Assembly: GCF_000243115.2 (NCBI RefSeq)
Contig: NZ_CP007035.1
Location: forward strand, 2,728,001 to 2,792,000
Length of the DNA stretch: 64,000 bases
Direction of reading: 5' to 3'
Origin: Niabella soli DSM 19437
Lineage (GTDB): Bacteria > Bacteroidota > Bacteroidia > Chitinophagales > Chitinophagaceae
Shown here piece after piece: positions 36,610-46,703 of the stretch. The notes under the pieces are model-generated. The model saw only the letters and a program-made list of their open reading frames with translations. It was not told the DNA's origin and made no database searches. Every line of letters begins with the position of its first letter. The stretch's first letter is position 1. Made by a program: the position numbers and the translations under genes.

Positions 36610-38031
36610 ATGCGTTCAAAAGGCATCATAGGTTTATTGCTCACTGTTTTTGTGGTCTTCCTGCTTATTTATTCCGGCAGCGGCTGCGCCAGTATTGTAC
36701 CGCCATCCGGCGGCCCGAGGGATTCTTTGCCTCCTAAAATTGTAGGAGTGGATCCGCCCAGCGAGACTAAACATTTCCATTCGCAAAAAATTACCTTTCA
36801 GTTTGATGAATACGTGGAGCTAAACGACGTTTATAAAAACCTGATCGTTTCCCCCTTGCCAAAAACATTACCGCAGATCGACAGAAAACTGCGTACGGTT
36901 ACCGTTAAATTTAAAGATTCGTTAAAAGCCAATACAACTTATGTATTAAATTTTACCAATGTTATTAAAGACGTTAATGAGGGCAATAAAGCAAAAGACA
37001 TGCTGTACGTGGTTACCACCGGCGATTATTTTGACTCCTGCCAACTGAGCGGTAATGTAAAAATAGCAAAGACCTATAAACCCGATTCGACCCTTACCAT
37101 TATGCTGCATTCCAATCTGGCAGATAGCGCTGTTACCCGGCAACGCCCAGAGTACATAGCAAAAGTGGATAGTATGGGCAATTTTCTTTTCCGTTTTTTA
37201 AAACCCGGAACTTACCGGTTATACGCACTTAAAGACGAAGGCGGCTCTTACCTGTACACCAGCCCGCAACAGGTTTTTGCTTTTGCAGACAGTGCAATAA
37301 CGATAGGCCCCACACCACCCGCGCCCGTGCGGCTTTATGCTTATGCGGAGGAAGAGGAAGCGAAAAAGAACGCGTTGGAAGAACCGGAACTGGATAAAAA
37401 AGAGAAACGTATAAAGTTTCAAACCAACCTGCAGGGCAATAAACAGGACCTGCTGGATGCGTTTACGATGACGTTTCCCAACCCATTGAAAAATTATTTC
37501 CCGGAGAAGATGGAGCTTTCTACAGACAGCACTTTTACTCCTGAAACAACGCATAAGTTTACGCTCGATAGTACGCGACATATCATAACCATGAATATCC
37601 AATGGAAAGAGGGCGTTCGTTACAACCTGGTATTACCAAAAGATTTTGCCTCCGATAGTTTGAACCGGGGTCTTTTAAAACCCGACACGATCCGGTTTAC
37701 AACAAAAGAACAAAAGGATTATGGCCAGGCCGAGATCACTTTTAATAACCTGGATACCTCCTACCATCCGGTACTGTTGCTTTCGCAGGGCGGAACATTG
37801 AAAAATTCGTTCCCGCTAAAAACCAATATTCTTAAAATTGATTTATACAATCCAGGAGATTATGAGGCCCAGATTCTATACGATCGCAATAACAATGGCA
37901 AATGGGATCCGGGCGATTTTAAAAAGCATATTCAGCCGGAATTTATTATTCCGCTCGACCGCAAATTAACCTTTAAGGCCAACTGGCCGTTACAGCCGGA
38001 AATCAATCTGAAACCGCCACCGACACGCTAG
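36610..38031 (+). CDS. lipoprotein with N-terminal Ig-like (SbsA-type) domain
   Basis: 473 residues. A long hydrophobic signal ends in a lipobox-like SGSGCAS, so it is probably an outer-membrane lipoprotein. The region after it (IVPPSGGPRDSLPPKIVGVD, then FDEYVELNDVYKNLIVSPLP and YVLNFTNVIKDVNEGN) is a conserved bacterial Ig-like domain found once per genome in many Bacteroidota. A prealbumin-like stretch and a C-terminal domain with YDRNNNGKWDPGDF (an EF-hand-like loop) follow. Function unknown; conserved and probably structural. Confidence 0.87.
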   Translation: MRSKGIIGLLLTVFVVFLLIYSGSGCASIVPPSGGPRDSLPPKIVGVDPPSETKHFHSQKITFQFDEYVELNDVYKNLIVSPLPKTLPQIDRKLRTVTVKFKDSLKANTTYVLNFTNVIKDVNEGNKAKDMLYVVTTGDYFDSCQLSGNVKIAKTYKPDSTLTIMLHSNLADSAVTRQRPEYIAKVDSMGNFLFRFLKPGTYRLYALKDEGGSYLYTSPQQVFAFADSAITIGPTPPAPVRLYAYAEEEEAKKNALEEPELDKKEKRIKFQTNLQGNKQDLLDAFTMTFPNPLKNYFPEKMELSTDSTFTPETTHKFTLDSTRHIITMNIQWKEGVRYNLVLPKDFASDSLNRGLLKPDTIRFTTKEQKDYGQAEITFNNLDTSYHPVLLLSQGGTLKNSFPLKTNILKIDLYNPGDYEAQILYDRNNNGKWDPGDFKKHIQPEFIIPLDRKLTFKANWPLQPEINLKPPPTR

Positions 38032-38335
38032 TTGGTTACAAGTTTCTGGTTTCAAGTTATTTCCGTTCAAAGCTGATTAGCTTTTTTTATTGAAAGTTTG
38101 ACGTTAGCATCAAATGTTCAAAGTTCAACGTCTAAGGTTTCAAAGTTCGTTCAGTAGGAAGGTTGCTTGTATATCCGGATAACGCCATCGGGTTTATTGT
38201 CTATCGTTTGACGTCTGAGGTTTGACGTTTGTTATTCGTTTCGGGACGCGAACAAACACGCTCAAAGCTGAATGCCTGACGCGCATCCCGAATAAATTAG
38301 CTATTTCCTCTTCACTATTGACTATTCACTTTTCC
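38032..38335. repeat. 304-base intergenic tract of degenerate short words
   Basis: No gene. Filled with variants of TTTGACGTTTGA, AGTTCAAAGTT and TTCAACGTC. Such tracts recur in this window (7512-7572, 30700-30760, 53105-53190) between genes. A TTCGGGACGCG...GCGCATCCCGAA pairing lies at 38240-38294. Confidence 0.5.
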
Positions 38336-38986
38336 CTACCCCGGCATCCGGGAAATGTATTTTTCAATTTCTTTGATCTGGCTCACGATCTGAGGGGTGG
38401 TGGGTTTGCAGGCTTTTGCCTTTCTGAAGAAATCTTTCGCGGCCCGGAACTCCCTTTTATTCATCATAATGCTGCACATCTGTAAATAAGCAGCCGCTTC
38501 GTTCTCCTTATCGGGCAGTCCTTTGCGGATGGCCTGGCGGATGTAGCTTTCCCCCTGTTTGGTATTTCCTTTTTGCATGGCAAGCATTCCCATCTGCAGC
38601 ATACTGGCTCCTTCGGCTTCTTTCATCGGCATACCCAGGTCCAGCCCTTTTTTCATCATGGTTTCCGCATTGTCAAAGTCCTGTTTGCTCATAGCAATAT
38701 TTCCCTTCAGGGTATAATACACAGAGCGGATGGGCTTGTACAAAAGGTTGGGAAATCTGATGGAATCCAATACCTTTTCGGCGCCTTCCAGATCCCCGTT
38801 TTCCATATATTCCTGGATCAGGCGCAAGGGGCCAAAGAAAAAATGGCTGAACAGAAGGATCACTCCGACCAGGTACAGCGGAAAGGCCGGCCAGAAACTA
38901 CCTGCATAGTTTACATATACGCCGGTTAGAATTAAGATGATGCTGATCAGCAACCGGTGCTTTATTATAAAATTATACGCTTTCAT
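38336..38986 (-). CDS. membrane-anchored tetratricopeptide-repeat protein
   Basis: 216 residues from the ATG at 38986; the frame is open further up but without family-like sequence. Two transmembrane helices open the protein (HRLLISIILILTGVYVNYAG and LYLVGVILLFSHFFFG), followed by TPR-like helical repeats (GDLEGAEKVLDSIR, SKQDFDNAETMMKKGLDLG, GNTKQGESYIRQAIRKGL, NKREFRAAKDFFRKAKAC). Seen in Bacteroidota as a hypothetical. Probably a scaffold at the inner membrane. Confidence 0.82.
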   Translation of the reverse strand: MKAYNFIIKHRLLISIILILTGVYVNYAGSFWPAFPLYLVGVILLFSHFFFGPLRLIQEYMENGDLEGAEKVLDSIRFPNLLYKPIRSVYYTLKGNIAMSKQDFDNAETMMKKGLDLGMPMKEAEGASMLQMGMLAMQKGNTKQGESYIRQAIRKGLPDKENEAAAYLQMCSIMMNKREFRAAKDFFRKAKACKPTTPQIVSQIKEIEKYISRMPG

Positions 38987-39095
38987 TCTTTCTATTTTAG
39001 TTCGTAACCCAGATTTCCCTGTTTTACAATAATTGGGCTGCAAAGATAAGGGTTGACGATGAGCGTAAAAACTCTTATCCCTATTTGATAAGTTG

Positions 39096-39103
39096 TATTT
39101 TTG
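39096..39103 (+). promoter_or_regulatory. -7 promoter box of the 114-residue hypothetical gene
   Basis: TATTTTTG, matching TAnnTTTG, 4 bases before the ATG at 39108; it excludes the earlier in-frame start at 39093. Confidence 0.5.
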
Positions 39104-39107
39104 CCCG

Positions 39108-39452
39108 ATGATAGCAAGTGATGATTTACAGGCGCGCTGGTGGAACCTGGAGGCAAAATTGGTGGAACGTTTCGGCAAAAAGCCTGACCTGGAAACGATC
39201 CTTTTTTTAATTGGCGTACAGGAACTTGGGGCTATAAATCCCAAATTTTCAAAAGAGCAAAAGCAGGAGTTGATGCATGTAGCCGTTTGCAGCCTCCTGG
39301 TCCCGAGCGGCTACTATGAACTTGAGGGCCGTGATAAAGACGGGTGGCCTCACTTTAAACAACTAAAACAAATGCCCGTAATGAACCCGATAGAACAGGA
39401 ACAGTTCTTAAAGGACCATGTGCTGCTGTACTTTGATCAAAACGGGTTGTAG
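39108..39452 (+). CDS. conserved hypothetical protein, 114 residues
   Basis: Soluble and mostly helical. ARWWNLEAKLVERFGKKPDL, LFLIGVQELG and SGYYELEGRDKDGWPHF look conserved. I associate this pattern with an unnamed Bacteroidota core protein; no function is known. Convergent with a GH29 gene, the two sharing a long hairpin. Confidence 0.78.
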   Translation: MIASDDLQARWWNLEAKLVERFGKKPDLETILFLIGVQELGAINPKFSKEQKQELMHVAVCSLLVPSGYYELEGRDKDGWPHFKQLKQMPVMNPIEQEQFLKDHVLLYFDQNGL

Positions 39453-39463
39453 AAAAGATACTG

Positions 39464-39511
39464 GATGCTCGATACTAAATACTTGACATCAAGTATCCAG
39501 AAACGAGCATC
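39464..39511. terminator. long imperfect hairpin between convergent genes
   Basis: ATACTTGA-CA-TCAAGTAT forms the tip and GATGCTCG (39464-39471) pairs with CGAGCATC (39504-39511) at the base, separated by 7-base unpaired stretches. Probable bidirectional terminator. Confidence 0.65.
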
Positions 39512-39516
39512 AGGCA

Positions 39517-41037
39517 TCAATTGCCTCCCTTCTCCGGAAAAGCTGAAGAAAAATAGAGTCCCGCTTCCGCAATAGCCGGGTTCAGCCGGGATTTTACCTC
39601 CAGCCTGATCTCGCTTGCGGTAATGGGAGCAAAGTGCAACAGTCGTTTGTACCCGATAGTGGTTTCCTGTATGAACGGCTTCCATTCCGCGCCGTCTTTA
39701 TACGATACCGTAAACTGTTCTACCCGCTGGCCTACCCGTATATTCTCCTGCACGGAAAATACATTAAAGGTTTTGGGTTGTTTTAATTTGAAAATAATGG
39801 TGGCAGCAGTATCCGCTCCTTTCGTGGTAAAATGAGTGGCATTATTACCATCCAGCAAGGCCGGCATATTCGTTCCGTTTTTACAGGTAATGGCCGCTCC
39901 TTTCAGCAAATTGGTTTTAAACAGTTCCTTGCGCATCCGGGCCCATTCCTGCAGGGTTTTTACATCCGCATCGCTGACACGTCCCCGTTTATCCGGCGGT
40001 ACATTCAGCAGCAGCACACTGTTCATTCCCACAGAAGTAAAATAAATATTCATCAGTTGTTCCGGGGTCTTTACTTTTTGGTCCTGGTCTGTATGGTAGA
40101 ACCAGCCCGGGCGGATGGATACATCGGTTTCTGCAGGGTACCAAACCAGGCCTTTGGCATTCAGGATTTTTTCCCGACTGCCGAGGTCATCTCCTTTAAG
40201 ATCGCTGATAGGTTTAAATAACATTCCCTGTTGCGAATTCGCCGCTACCGCCTGCTGATCCAGGTTATTGGTGGTCACCACGCTCCATTCCATCCGGCGG
40301 CCTTTTCCAGTCTCGGTACCTACCCATCTTACATCGGGCCCCATAATAGCAATTACCGCCTGTGGTTGTAATTTTCTAATTAATTGATACCAGCGGTTAA
40401 AATCATACACCTGCTTTTTACCATTGGGGCCTTCGCCATTGGCGCCATCGAACCAAACTTCATCTACCCGGCCGTATTGCGTAAGCAGCTCAGTAAGCTG
40501 TCGCACAAAAAAATCGTTGTAGGCATCCGATCCGTATACCGGGGAATTACGATCCCAGGGCGAAAGATAAACGCCAAAGCCCATATTCAGCTTTTTACAG
40601 GCCTCCGCCACTTCCCTTACCACATCTCCCTTTCCGTTTTTCCAGGGACTGTTTTTTACCGAATGTTCTGTAGTGCTGGTAGGCCACAAACAAAAACCAT
40701 CATGGTGTTTGGCCGTGATGATCACTTGTTTGAAACCCGCATCCTTCATGGTTTTTACCCATTGTACCGCATCTAATGCAGTGGGATTAAACAGCGTGGG
40801 GTTTTCCTTGCCATCGCCCCATTCCCTTCCGGTAAAAGTATTCATACCAAAATGAAAAAAGGCAGTCAGCTCCAGTTGCTGCCATCGCAGTTGCCGGGGC
40901 GTGGGCACTATATTGGCAGCCTGTTGAATGATCTGCTTTTCCGTTTCTCCAGTTTTAATGGAAACATAATTTTGTTTCTGGGCGTTGGCGCCAGCGACGC
41001 TGATAAGCGCTGTAAGAATAAGTAATTGTTTAATCAT
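39517..41037 (-). CDS. alpha-L-fucosidase, GH29, with C-terminal F5/8-type C module
   Basis: 506 residues from the ATG at 41037, beginning with a signal peptide (MIKQLLILTALISVAGANAQ). Barrel words VIITAKHHDGFCLWPTSTTE and the nucleophile Asp197 in DEVWFDGANG are in place; a discoidin-like module closes the protein (TTIGYKRLLHFAPI). Close in layout to the fucosidase at 19983. Last gene of the SusC/SusD locus, so it probably trims fucose from the glycan that SusC/SusD import. A TATTTTTG box at 41095-41102 may give it its own promoter. Confidence 0.95.
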   Translation of the reverse strand: MIKQLLILTALISVAGANAQKQNYVSIKTGETEKQIIQQAANIVPTPRQLRWQQLELTAFFHFGMNTFTGREWGDGKENPTLFNPTALDAVQWVKTMKDAGFKQVIITAKHHDGFCLWPTSTTEHSVKNSPWKNGKGDVVREVAEACKKLNMGFGVYLSPWDRNSPVYGSDAYNDFFVRQLTELLTQYGRVDEVWFDGANGEGPNGKKQVYDFNRWYQLIRKLQPQAVIAIMGPDVRWVGTETGKGRRMEWSVVTTNNLDQQAVAANSQQGMLFKPISDLKGDDLGSREKILNAKGLVWYPAETDVSIRPGWFYHTDQDQKVKTPEQLMNIYFTSVGMNSVLLLNVPPDKRGRVSDADVKTLQEWARMRKELFKTNLLKGAAITCKNGTNMPALLDGNNATHFTTKGADTAATIIFKLKQPKTFNVFSVQENIRVGQRVEQFTVSYKDGAEWKPFIQETTIGYKRLLHFAPITASEIRLEVKSRLNPAIAEAGLYFSSAFPEKGGN

Positions 41038-41109
41038 GCTTGAATTTATTGTTGGAGCGTAAGGTGAAAGATCTTTCGCCCTTGCATTTTCGTTCAAAAA
41101 TAAGAAACA

Positions 41110-41132
41110 CAATGGAGTTGCTCTTTCCATTG
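41110..41132 (-). terminator. terminator after the SusD gene
   Basis: CAATGGA (41110-41116) pairs with TCCATTG (41126-41132). On the minus strand the stem is followed by GTTTCTTATTTTTG, a T-rich tail, so some transcripts may stop before the fucosidase gene. Confidence 0.55.
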
Positions 41133-41212
41133 CGTTTCGGTTTTTAGTATGTTATTTTAATACGCGTCCGTTAACCACGGGTGGTCAAAACCATGCTTTA
41201 TCAATAATCCTG

Positions 41213-43027
41213 TTACTGCCATCCCGGATTTTGTGTAAGCGAACCTTTTCCCAGGTTGATCTGATCTGTGGGGATGGGGTTCAGGTATAACTTATCGTTC
41301 CACACCCGCATGGGTATCGTATAGGGCGCTATTACCTGTTTGCTTTTACCATCCCAGTCATTAATGGTAGTAAGATTTACGCCGGTAAATACATTGCTGT
41401 TGTAATAGCTGTTATACTCGTTTCTTACATTCTGGCTGGCTACTATTCCATACACCGTTTTGGGGTTCTCAATTAATTTACCGGCATTCCATCTTACAAT
41501 ATCATCCCACCTGAACCCTTCAAATGCCAGTTCAATCCTGCGTTCCCTCCTGATCTCATAAATAAGCGGGGAAACGGCATAACCGTACCTTGACTTACCG
41601 GCGATAGTGGTTGCATTAGGATCTGCAGGCGGGTTTAACGTTAACCGCGGCATAATGCCTCCCGGAAGTGAAGGTTCATCTAAACGGGCCCTTAATAAGT
41701 TGATTGAGTTATCCAAATCCGTTTGTGAGATGGTCCCCAACTCAGCCAGTGCCTCTGCATACGTTAGCAAAACCTCTGCATAGCGGAATACAAACATGTC
41801 GTAAGTAGTTTGATTGGCTTCATTTTGCTTGGTAATGGGGCTTCTGAATTTTGAAGCCATGTATCCTGTAGGTGTACTGGATGCAACCGGTGACAGATAG
41901 TTGGAAACAAGGCTGTTGTTATTCATATTGTTCGGCAAAAACCTGTTGTCGATCATATTACGTAAGCGGGGATCCCGGTTTTGAAATTCTATACTTGCAG
42001 AATCATCGCCTTTATATCTCGGGCTAAGCGCAATAGGCAGTCCGTCATCGCATAAAAAGTCTTCGATAAGATCTTTGCTCACCCCTACATTGGCCTCATT
42101 TACCGATCTCGACAAACCACTGGTCAATACATTAACAACATATATTTTGGGCATCACACATTCTTTATTACCGGTAAGGTCTTCCGTAATAAATTGTTCC
42201 CGGTAATACAGGGGGTAATCTCTTGTAGCATAGGTGCCTGTTTTTGCATCTACCAGGTCGCCGTTCTTATAGTAATATAAAGCGGCAGGCCTGGGGATGG
42301 AATAAAGCCCGCTTTGCATCACCTGTTTGGCTGCATTTACCGCCGCGGTCAGGTAGTTCTGCCAGCCACTTATATTACGGTATTTCATCCAGGTACCCTG
42401 GTACAAAGCAACCCTGGCAAGCATTTGAAAGGCGGCATATTTATTCAGCCTTCCCAGTTCTGTGCTGGCCGGCACCGGCAGATTGGCAGCGGCAAAATTA
42501 AGATCGGCAATAACACTGTCAATTACTGTTTGACGGGGTGTTCTGGTCTTGTAAAGAAAAGCGCTGTCATTGATGTTAAGGTCTTTATTGATCCAGGGCA
42601 CATCACCAAAGGCCTTCACCTTATTGAAGTATTCATACGCCCTGAAGAACTTTATTTCGCCTACATACCGGTTGATCAGCGCCGGATCGTCCATTACCTG
42701 CTGGTAACGGGCTAAAAAATAATTGGCGTTCTTAATATAGGACCAGTCGCCGTATGCCCAGCCGCCGCCGCTGGCGGGAACCACCGTTTGGCTGTAAAGA
42801 AAACTGTTAGGGGAATTGGGTATGGCATTATCACTTTGGTTATCAGAAGTGCTGCCGGGTACGGATAACCTACTATAAAAATTATTGCAAAATAATTTAA
42901 GATTATCTACACTGCTCCAGAAATTAAGATCGGTAATGGCATCCTGTGGCGTTCTGTCCAAAACCTTTTTACAGGAGCTGCCCAATGCCAGCAATAGGAT
43001 GATGTATATTAATTGTCTTGTTTTCAT
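41213..43027 (-). CDS. SusD/RagB family outer-membrane glycan-binding lipoprotein
   Basis: 604 residues. Lipoprotein signal LIYIILLLALGSSCKKVLDR, then the SusD N-terminal region (TPQDAITDLNFWSSVDNLKL) and TPR-like helices (FRAYEYFNKVKAFGDVPWIN). The C-terminal RagB region has YEIRRERRIELAFEGFRWDDIVRW, a hallmark. It sits as a lid on the SusC channel and captures the glycan. Preceded by SusC. Confidence 0.96.
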   Translation of the reverse strand: MKTRQLIYIILLLALGSSCKKVLDRTPQDAITDLNFWSSVDNLKLFCNNFYSRLSVPGSTSDNQSDNAIPNSPNSFLYSQTVVPASGGGWAYGDWSYIKNANYFLARYQQVMDDPALINRYVGEIKFFRAYEYFNKVKAFGDVPWINKDLNINDSAFLYKTRTPRQTVIDSVIADLNFAAANLPVPASTELGRLNKYAAFQMLARVALYQGTWMKYRNISGWQNYLTAAVNAAKQVMQSGLYSIPRPAALYYYKNGDLVDAKTGTYATRDYPLYYREQFITEDLTGNKECVMPKIYVVNVLTSGLSRSVNEANVGVSKDLIEDFLCDDGLPIALSPRYKGDDSASIEFQNRDPRLRNMIDNRFLPNNMNNNSLVSNYLSPVASSTPTGYMASKFRSPITKQNEANQTTYDMFVFRYAEVLLTYAEALAELGTISQTDLDNSINLLRARLDEPSLPGGIMPRLTLNPPADPNATTIAGKSRYGYAVSPLIYEIRRERRIELAFEGFRWDDIVRWNAGKLIENPKTVYGIVASQNVRNEYNSYYNSNVFTGVNLTTINDWDGKSKQVIAPYTIPMRVWNDKLYLNPIPTDQINLGKGSLTQNPGWQ

Positions 43028-43077
43028 GTTCAAATTTTTAGAAGTCCAACTCAAATGGATGGGTTAAGAAATGGCAG

Positions 43078-46000
43078 TTATCTGAAGGTGATATTTAGGC
43101 CAACTGCCCAGGACTTGGTAATAGGGTAACCCAGCAGGTTAAGATTCTCCGGATCATACAATTTGGAAAGTTTCGTAATAGTAAGCACATTCTGACCCGT
43201 TACATAAACTTTTACTGTACTGATCCTTGCCCGCTCCAACCAGGGTTGTACAATATTGTATCCCAGGGTTACCTGTTTCAGACGCAGGTAAGCCGCATTC
43301 TGCATATAACGGTCTGTGCCGTATCCGAAGCCACCCCGGTTTCCATGGGCGCCATCAATATAAGGGCGGGGAAGGAATCCGCCGGGGTTTCCATAAGACC
43401 AGTAGTTCAACGCCGCTTCCATCGGCACATCCCACTGGCTGGCAATACCATAATAGCGCCCGTCCGGCATCCAGTCTCTTTTGGCTACCCCCTGTACAAA
43501 AAGATCCAGGTCCAGCCCCTTCCAGGAAAAACCTCCTGTAACCCCATATTGATAGCGGGGTGTGGTATTCCCTATAATACGCAGATCGCCACTGGAATCG
43601 GCTGTGTTTTTGCCGCGGGTTATTTTATTATCGCCATCCAGATCAAGATATTTTACATCCCCCGCATGCCATTTGCCACCGAATAACTGCGACTGGTCAA
43701 TTGGATAAGATGCCGCCTCGGCTTCTGACTGGAACAATCCATTGGATTTTAATCCCCAGATCTGGCCTAACCGGTAACCTACATAATACGGGTCATTTAT
43801 TAATTTAGTGGGGTTGTTGTTATATTTAGTAATGTAGGCGTCAGAATTAGACAGCACAATACCTACCCGGTAGCTGGCATTTTTGCCAATATTATCCTGC
43901 CAGTTGGCGGAAAATTCCCAGCCTTTGGTTTTCAGATCTGCAGCATTAAGCCTGGGCGGTGTTGCCCCTAATACAGCAGGCATGGCCTGGGCTGTAACAA
44001 ACATCCCCGTTGTATACCGGGTGTAGTAATCGTAAGACAGGCTTAACCGGTGCTGCAACAGCTCCATTTCGGTACCAATATTCCACTGGCTTACATTTTC
44101 CCAGGTAAAGCCAGGGTTCACCAGGCTACCAGGAGCAACCGATACGGGCAAAGTAGTGTTACTTCCTAATATGTACGAATACGCGGTGTTAGTGGCATAA
44201 TTGGAGATATAAGGGAAGTAACCAAAATCCGTTGGATTTAGCGCCTGGTTACCCGCCTTTCCGTAGGAGGCCTTTAATTTAAATTCATTAAAAAGATCGG
44301 AAAGGGCAGCATTGTTCTTCCAGAACTTTTCATTGCTGACCCGCCATGCGCCCGATATAGAAGGGTTGAACACATACCGGTGACCGGGAGCGAAAATGCT
44401 GGTACCATCATACCTGCCGATCAGGCTTAAATAATACCGGCTGTCATAATCATAATTGAACCTGCCAAAATAACCCTGCACCGCCCAGCTGCGCAGTTGC
44501 TCATTAACCGTCATCGTTCCTGTAGCCTGGTTCAATACCGGCAGGTTATTGTCGATGAGGTTGGTTCTTTGAGCAGAATAGAATTTCAACAGTTTTACTT
44601 CCTCATTATATCCTGCCATTAAACTAAGGTTATGGGACCCGAGGTGCTTTGAATAAGTACCGTATGCATTAAGTGCATGATAATAGTCATTATTATTATT
44701 CAGGTTCACCAGGTTGGGGTTGGTCCAGGGATAGATGTTATACGTACCATCCGCATGATATTCCCGGAACAGTTTTGAGGTAAATTCGGTATTGGATGAA
44801 TACGGATTAAATGAATAATCTATATCCAGTTTGAGGTCTTTTATTGGTGTAAGTGTTGCCGCCGCCGTTGCCCACAGATCATTCTTTTTGGTTTGGCTAT
44901 GTCCGCCCAAAGCGCCTACTGCAAAGGGATTGGTAAAGCTGCCCTGGCCGGCAAAATTGCCGTCGGGATGTCTTACCGGCATTATTGGCCGCAGATCCCC
45001 TTTAAGTGAGCCGCTGGTAGCTGAAAGACCTGAGTTACCACCGGTACCACCGGATGGATGATCCTCAAATGAATAGGTGTAGCGTATTTTGCCGGATAGT
45101 TTCAGCCATTTGGTTATATCTGATACAACATTCAGGCTGATATTGTGCCGCTGGTAATAATCATTGTAGGAAGCCAGAAAGCCGTTTTGCCGCATATTGC
45201 CATACGACATATAATAAGTCGTATTTTTTGAACCGCCATTCAACGAAACACCATTGTTGAGAATGCTGCCGCTTTTGTATAAAGCATCTGTCCAGTCTGT
45301 ATTTCCTACATAAGTATAGTAGCCTGTTTTATCAATAGCCGGGTCATACAATACATAAGGATTATGCGCCGGGTCATTGAAATAGGCTGTTACGCCGTCC
45401 CGGATCCGTTGGGAAAAATAGAGGCCGCTACCTGCATTAATACTGGCGGAATCCATGTAATTGACATAAGCAAGGGAGTTCAGGTATTTTGGCCTTACGG
45501 TAATATCATTGATCGCATAAGAACTGGTAAGGCTGATAGTAGGTGATTGCTCCTTCCTGCCGGATTTTGTAGTAATTAAAATAACTCCGTAAGCGGCCCT
45601 GGCGCCATAAATGGCCGCCGAGGCACCATCTTTCAAAACAGTAACACTGGCCACATCAGCGGGATTCACCAGGTTGGGGTCCTGTACCACTCCATCCACT
45701 AAAATCAATGGACCGCCATTTGTAAGTGAAGTAAACCCTCTTATATTGAAGTTAGAGCCCTGCCCCGGCGCACCGCCCTGCGGGGTGATTTGCAGGTTGG
45801 GCACCATCCCCTGCAAGCCGGCGCCTAAATTGGTGATCGGCCTGTTTTCCAGCACTTTCCCGGACACCTGGGTAATAGCTGCAGAAACATCTCCTTTTTT
45901 CTGTGTACCATACCCTACCACAATCACCTCGCTTAAACTGTTGTCTACGGTTTGCAAGGTTACTTCTATCGTTTCCTGATCGCCCACTGTAACTTCCTCG

Positions 46001-46554
46001 GCCAGGTAGCCAATGCTTGAAAACACCAGCACATCTCCCTTATTAGCATTAATGGAAAAACGCCCGTTCTCCGAAGTGGTTACTCCGTTTGCCGTGCCTT
46101 TTATGACAACCGATACATTTTGCAGCGGCAACCCTTTACTATCTTTTACAAGACCTGTGATAATACGTTTTACAGCGCCCGCGCCTGCATCAGGTACATT
46201 GGCAGCAATAACCACCTGGGTGCCCTGTAACAGCCGCCAGTGCAGGCCGGAGCCTGCCAGCAGTTTGGTCATCACCTCATCCAGGGTGGCATTTACCGCC
46301 TGTATAGAAGTAAAATTCTTTTCGGGCACCACATCATTGCTGAAATAAAAACGGTAGGGGGATTTTCGTTCAATTTTTTTAAAGATCTCGGAGAGCGTGA
46401 TGTTCTCTTCCTTCAAATTCAGCACTTTCTGTCCATAATTATTGGCAGACACTTGTAAAGCAAGAATTAAAAAAATCGCAGATAACTTCATAGTCAATAC
46501 AATTGTCCTGAAGCGCGGCCGGTTGCCCGCTTCATGGCAAGTACATTTTTGCAT
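43078..46554 (-). CDS. SusC/RagA TonB-linked outer-membrane transporter with STN signalling domain
   Basis: 1158 residues. After a signal peptide ([19 protein letters not shown]) comes an STN domain (about 45-110; [20 protein letters not shown]), a carboxypeptidase-regulatory-like domain ([20 protein letters not shown]), the plug with [18 protein letters not shown] and [20 protein letters not shown], and a 22-strand barrel ending in Phe-Arg. The STN domain, absent from simple SusC proteins, contacts a FecR anti-sigma; the FecR and sigma genes are directly upstream. Imports an oligosaccharide with SusD. Confidence 0.97.
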   Translation of the reverse strand: MQKCTCHEAGNRPRFRTIVLTMKLSAIFLILALQVSANNYGQKVLNLKEENITLSEIFKKIERKSPYRFYFSNDVVPEKNFTSIQAVNATLDEVMTKLLAGSGLHWRLLQGTQVVIAANVPDAGAGAVKRIITGLVKDSKGLPLQNVSVVIKGTANGVTTSENGRFSINANKGDVLVFSSIGYLAEEVTVGDQETIEVTLQTVDNSLSEVIVVGYGTQKKGDVSAAITQVSGKVLENRPITNLGAGLQGMVPNLQITPQGGAPGQGSNFNIRGFTSLTNGGPLILVDGVVQDPNLVNPADVASVTVLKDGASAAIYGARAAYGVILITTKSGRKEQSPTISLTSSYAINDITVRPKYLNSLAYVNYMDSASINAGSGLYFSQRIRDGVTAYFNDPAHNPYVLYDPAIDKTGYYTYVGNTDWTDALYKSGSILNNGVSLNGGSKNTTYYMSYGNMRQNGFLASYNDYYQRHNISLNVVSDITKWLKLSGKIRYTYSFEDHPSGGTGGNSGLSATSGSLKGDLRPIMPVRHPDGNFAGQGSFTNPFAVGALGGHSQTKKNDLWATAAATLTPIKDLKLDIDYSFNPYSSNTEFTSKLFREYHADGTYNIYPWTNPNLVNLNNNNDYYHALNAYGTYSKHLGSHNLSLMAGYNEEVKLLKFYSAQRTNLIDNNLPVLNQATGTMTVNEQLRSWAVQGYFGRFNYDYDSRYYLSLIGRYDGTSIFAPGHRYVFNPSISGAWRVSNEKFWKNNAALSDLFNEFKLKASYGKAGNQALNPTDFGYFPYISNYATNTAYSYILGSNTTLPVSVAPGSLVNPGFTWENVSQWNIGTEMELLQHRLSLSYDYYTRYTTGMFVTAQAMPAVLGATPPRLNAADLKTKGWEFSANWQDNIGKNASYRVGIVLSNSDAYITKYNNNPTKLINDPYYVGYRLGQIWGLKSNGLFQSEAEAASYPIDQSQLFGGKWHAGDVKYLDLDGDNKITRGKNTADSSGDLRIIGNTTPRYQYGVTGGFSWKGLDLDLFVQGVAKRDWMPDGRYYGIASQWDVPMEAALNYWSYGNPGGFLPRPYIDGAHGNRGGFGYGTDRYMQNAAYLRLKQVTLGYNIVQPWLERARISTVKVYVTGQNVLTITKLSKLYDPENLNLLGYPITKSWAVGLNITFR

Positions 46555-46616
46555 ATATTTGTTTTGAGTTAATTATTAATCACATCAGAGCGTCAACTTT
46601 AATGTGCAATTACTTA

Positions 46617-46644
46617 GGGAGAACGCGCCAACGTTCTCCTTTTT
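46617..46644. terminator. hairpin with T-run in the SusC leader, pointing the wrong way
   Basis: GGAGAACG (46618-46625) pairs with CGTTCTCC (46632-46639), followed on the + strand by five T. Both flanking genes are on the minus strand, where no T-run follows the stem. It lies in the gap between fecR and the SusC gene. Confidence 0.55.
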
Positions 46645-46703
46645 ACATAAATGTGTTATTTCTTTTCTTTTACATGCAATCTGATTTTAAGGGTTTGCAA
46701 TCA

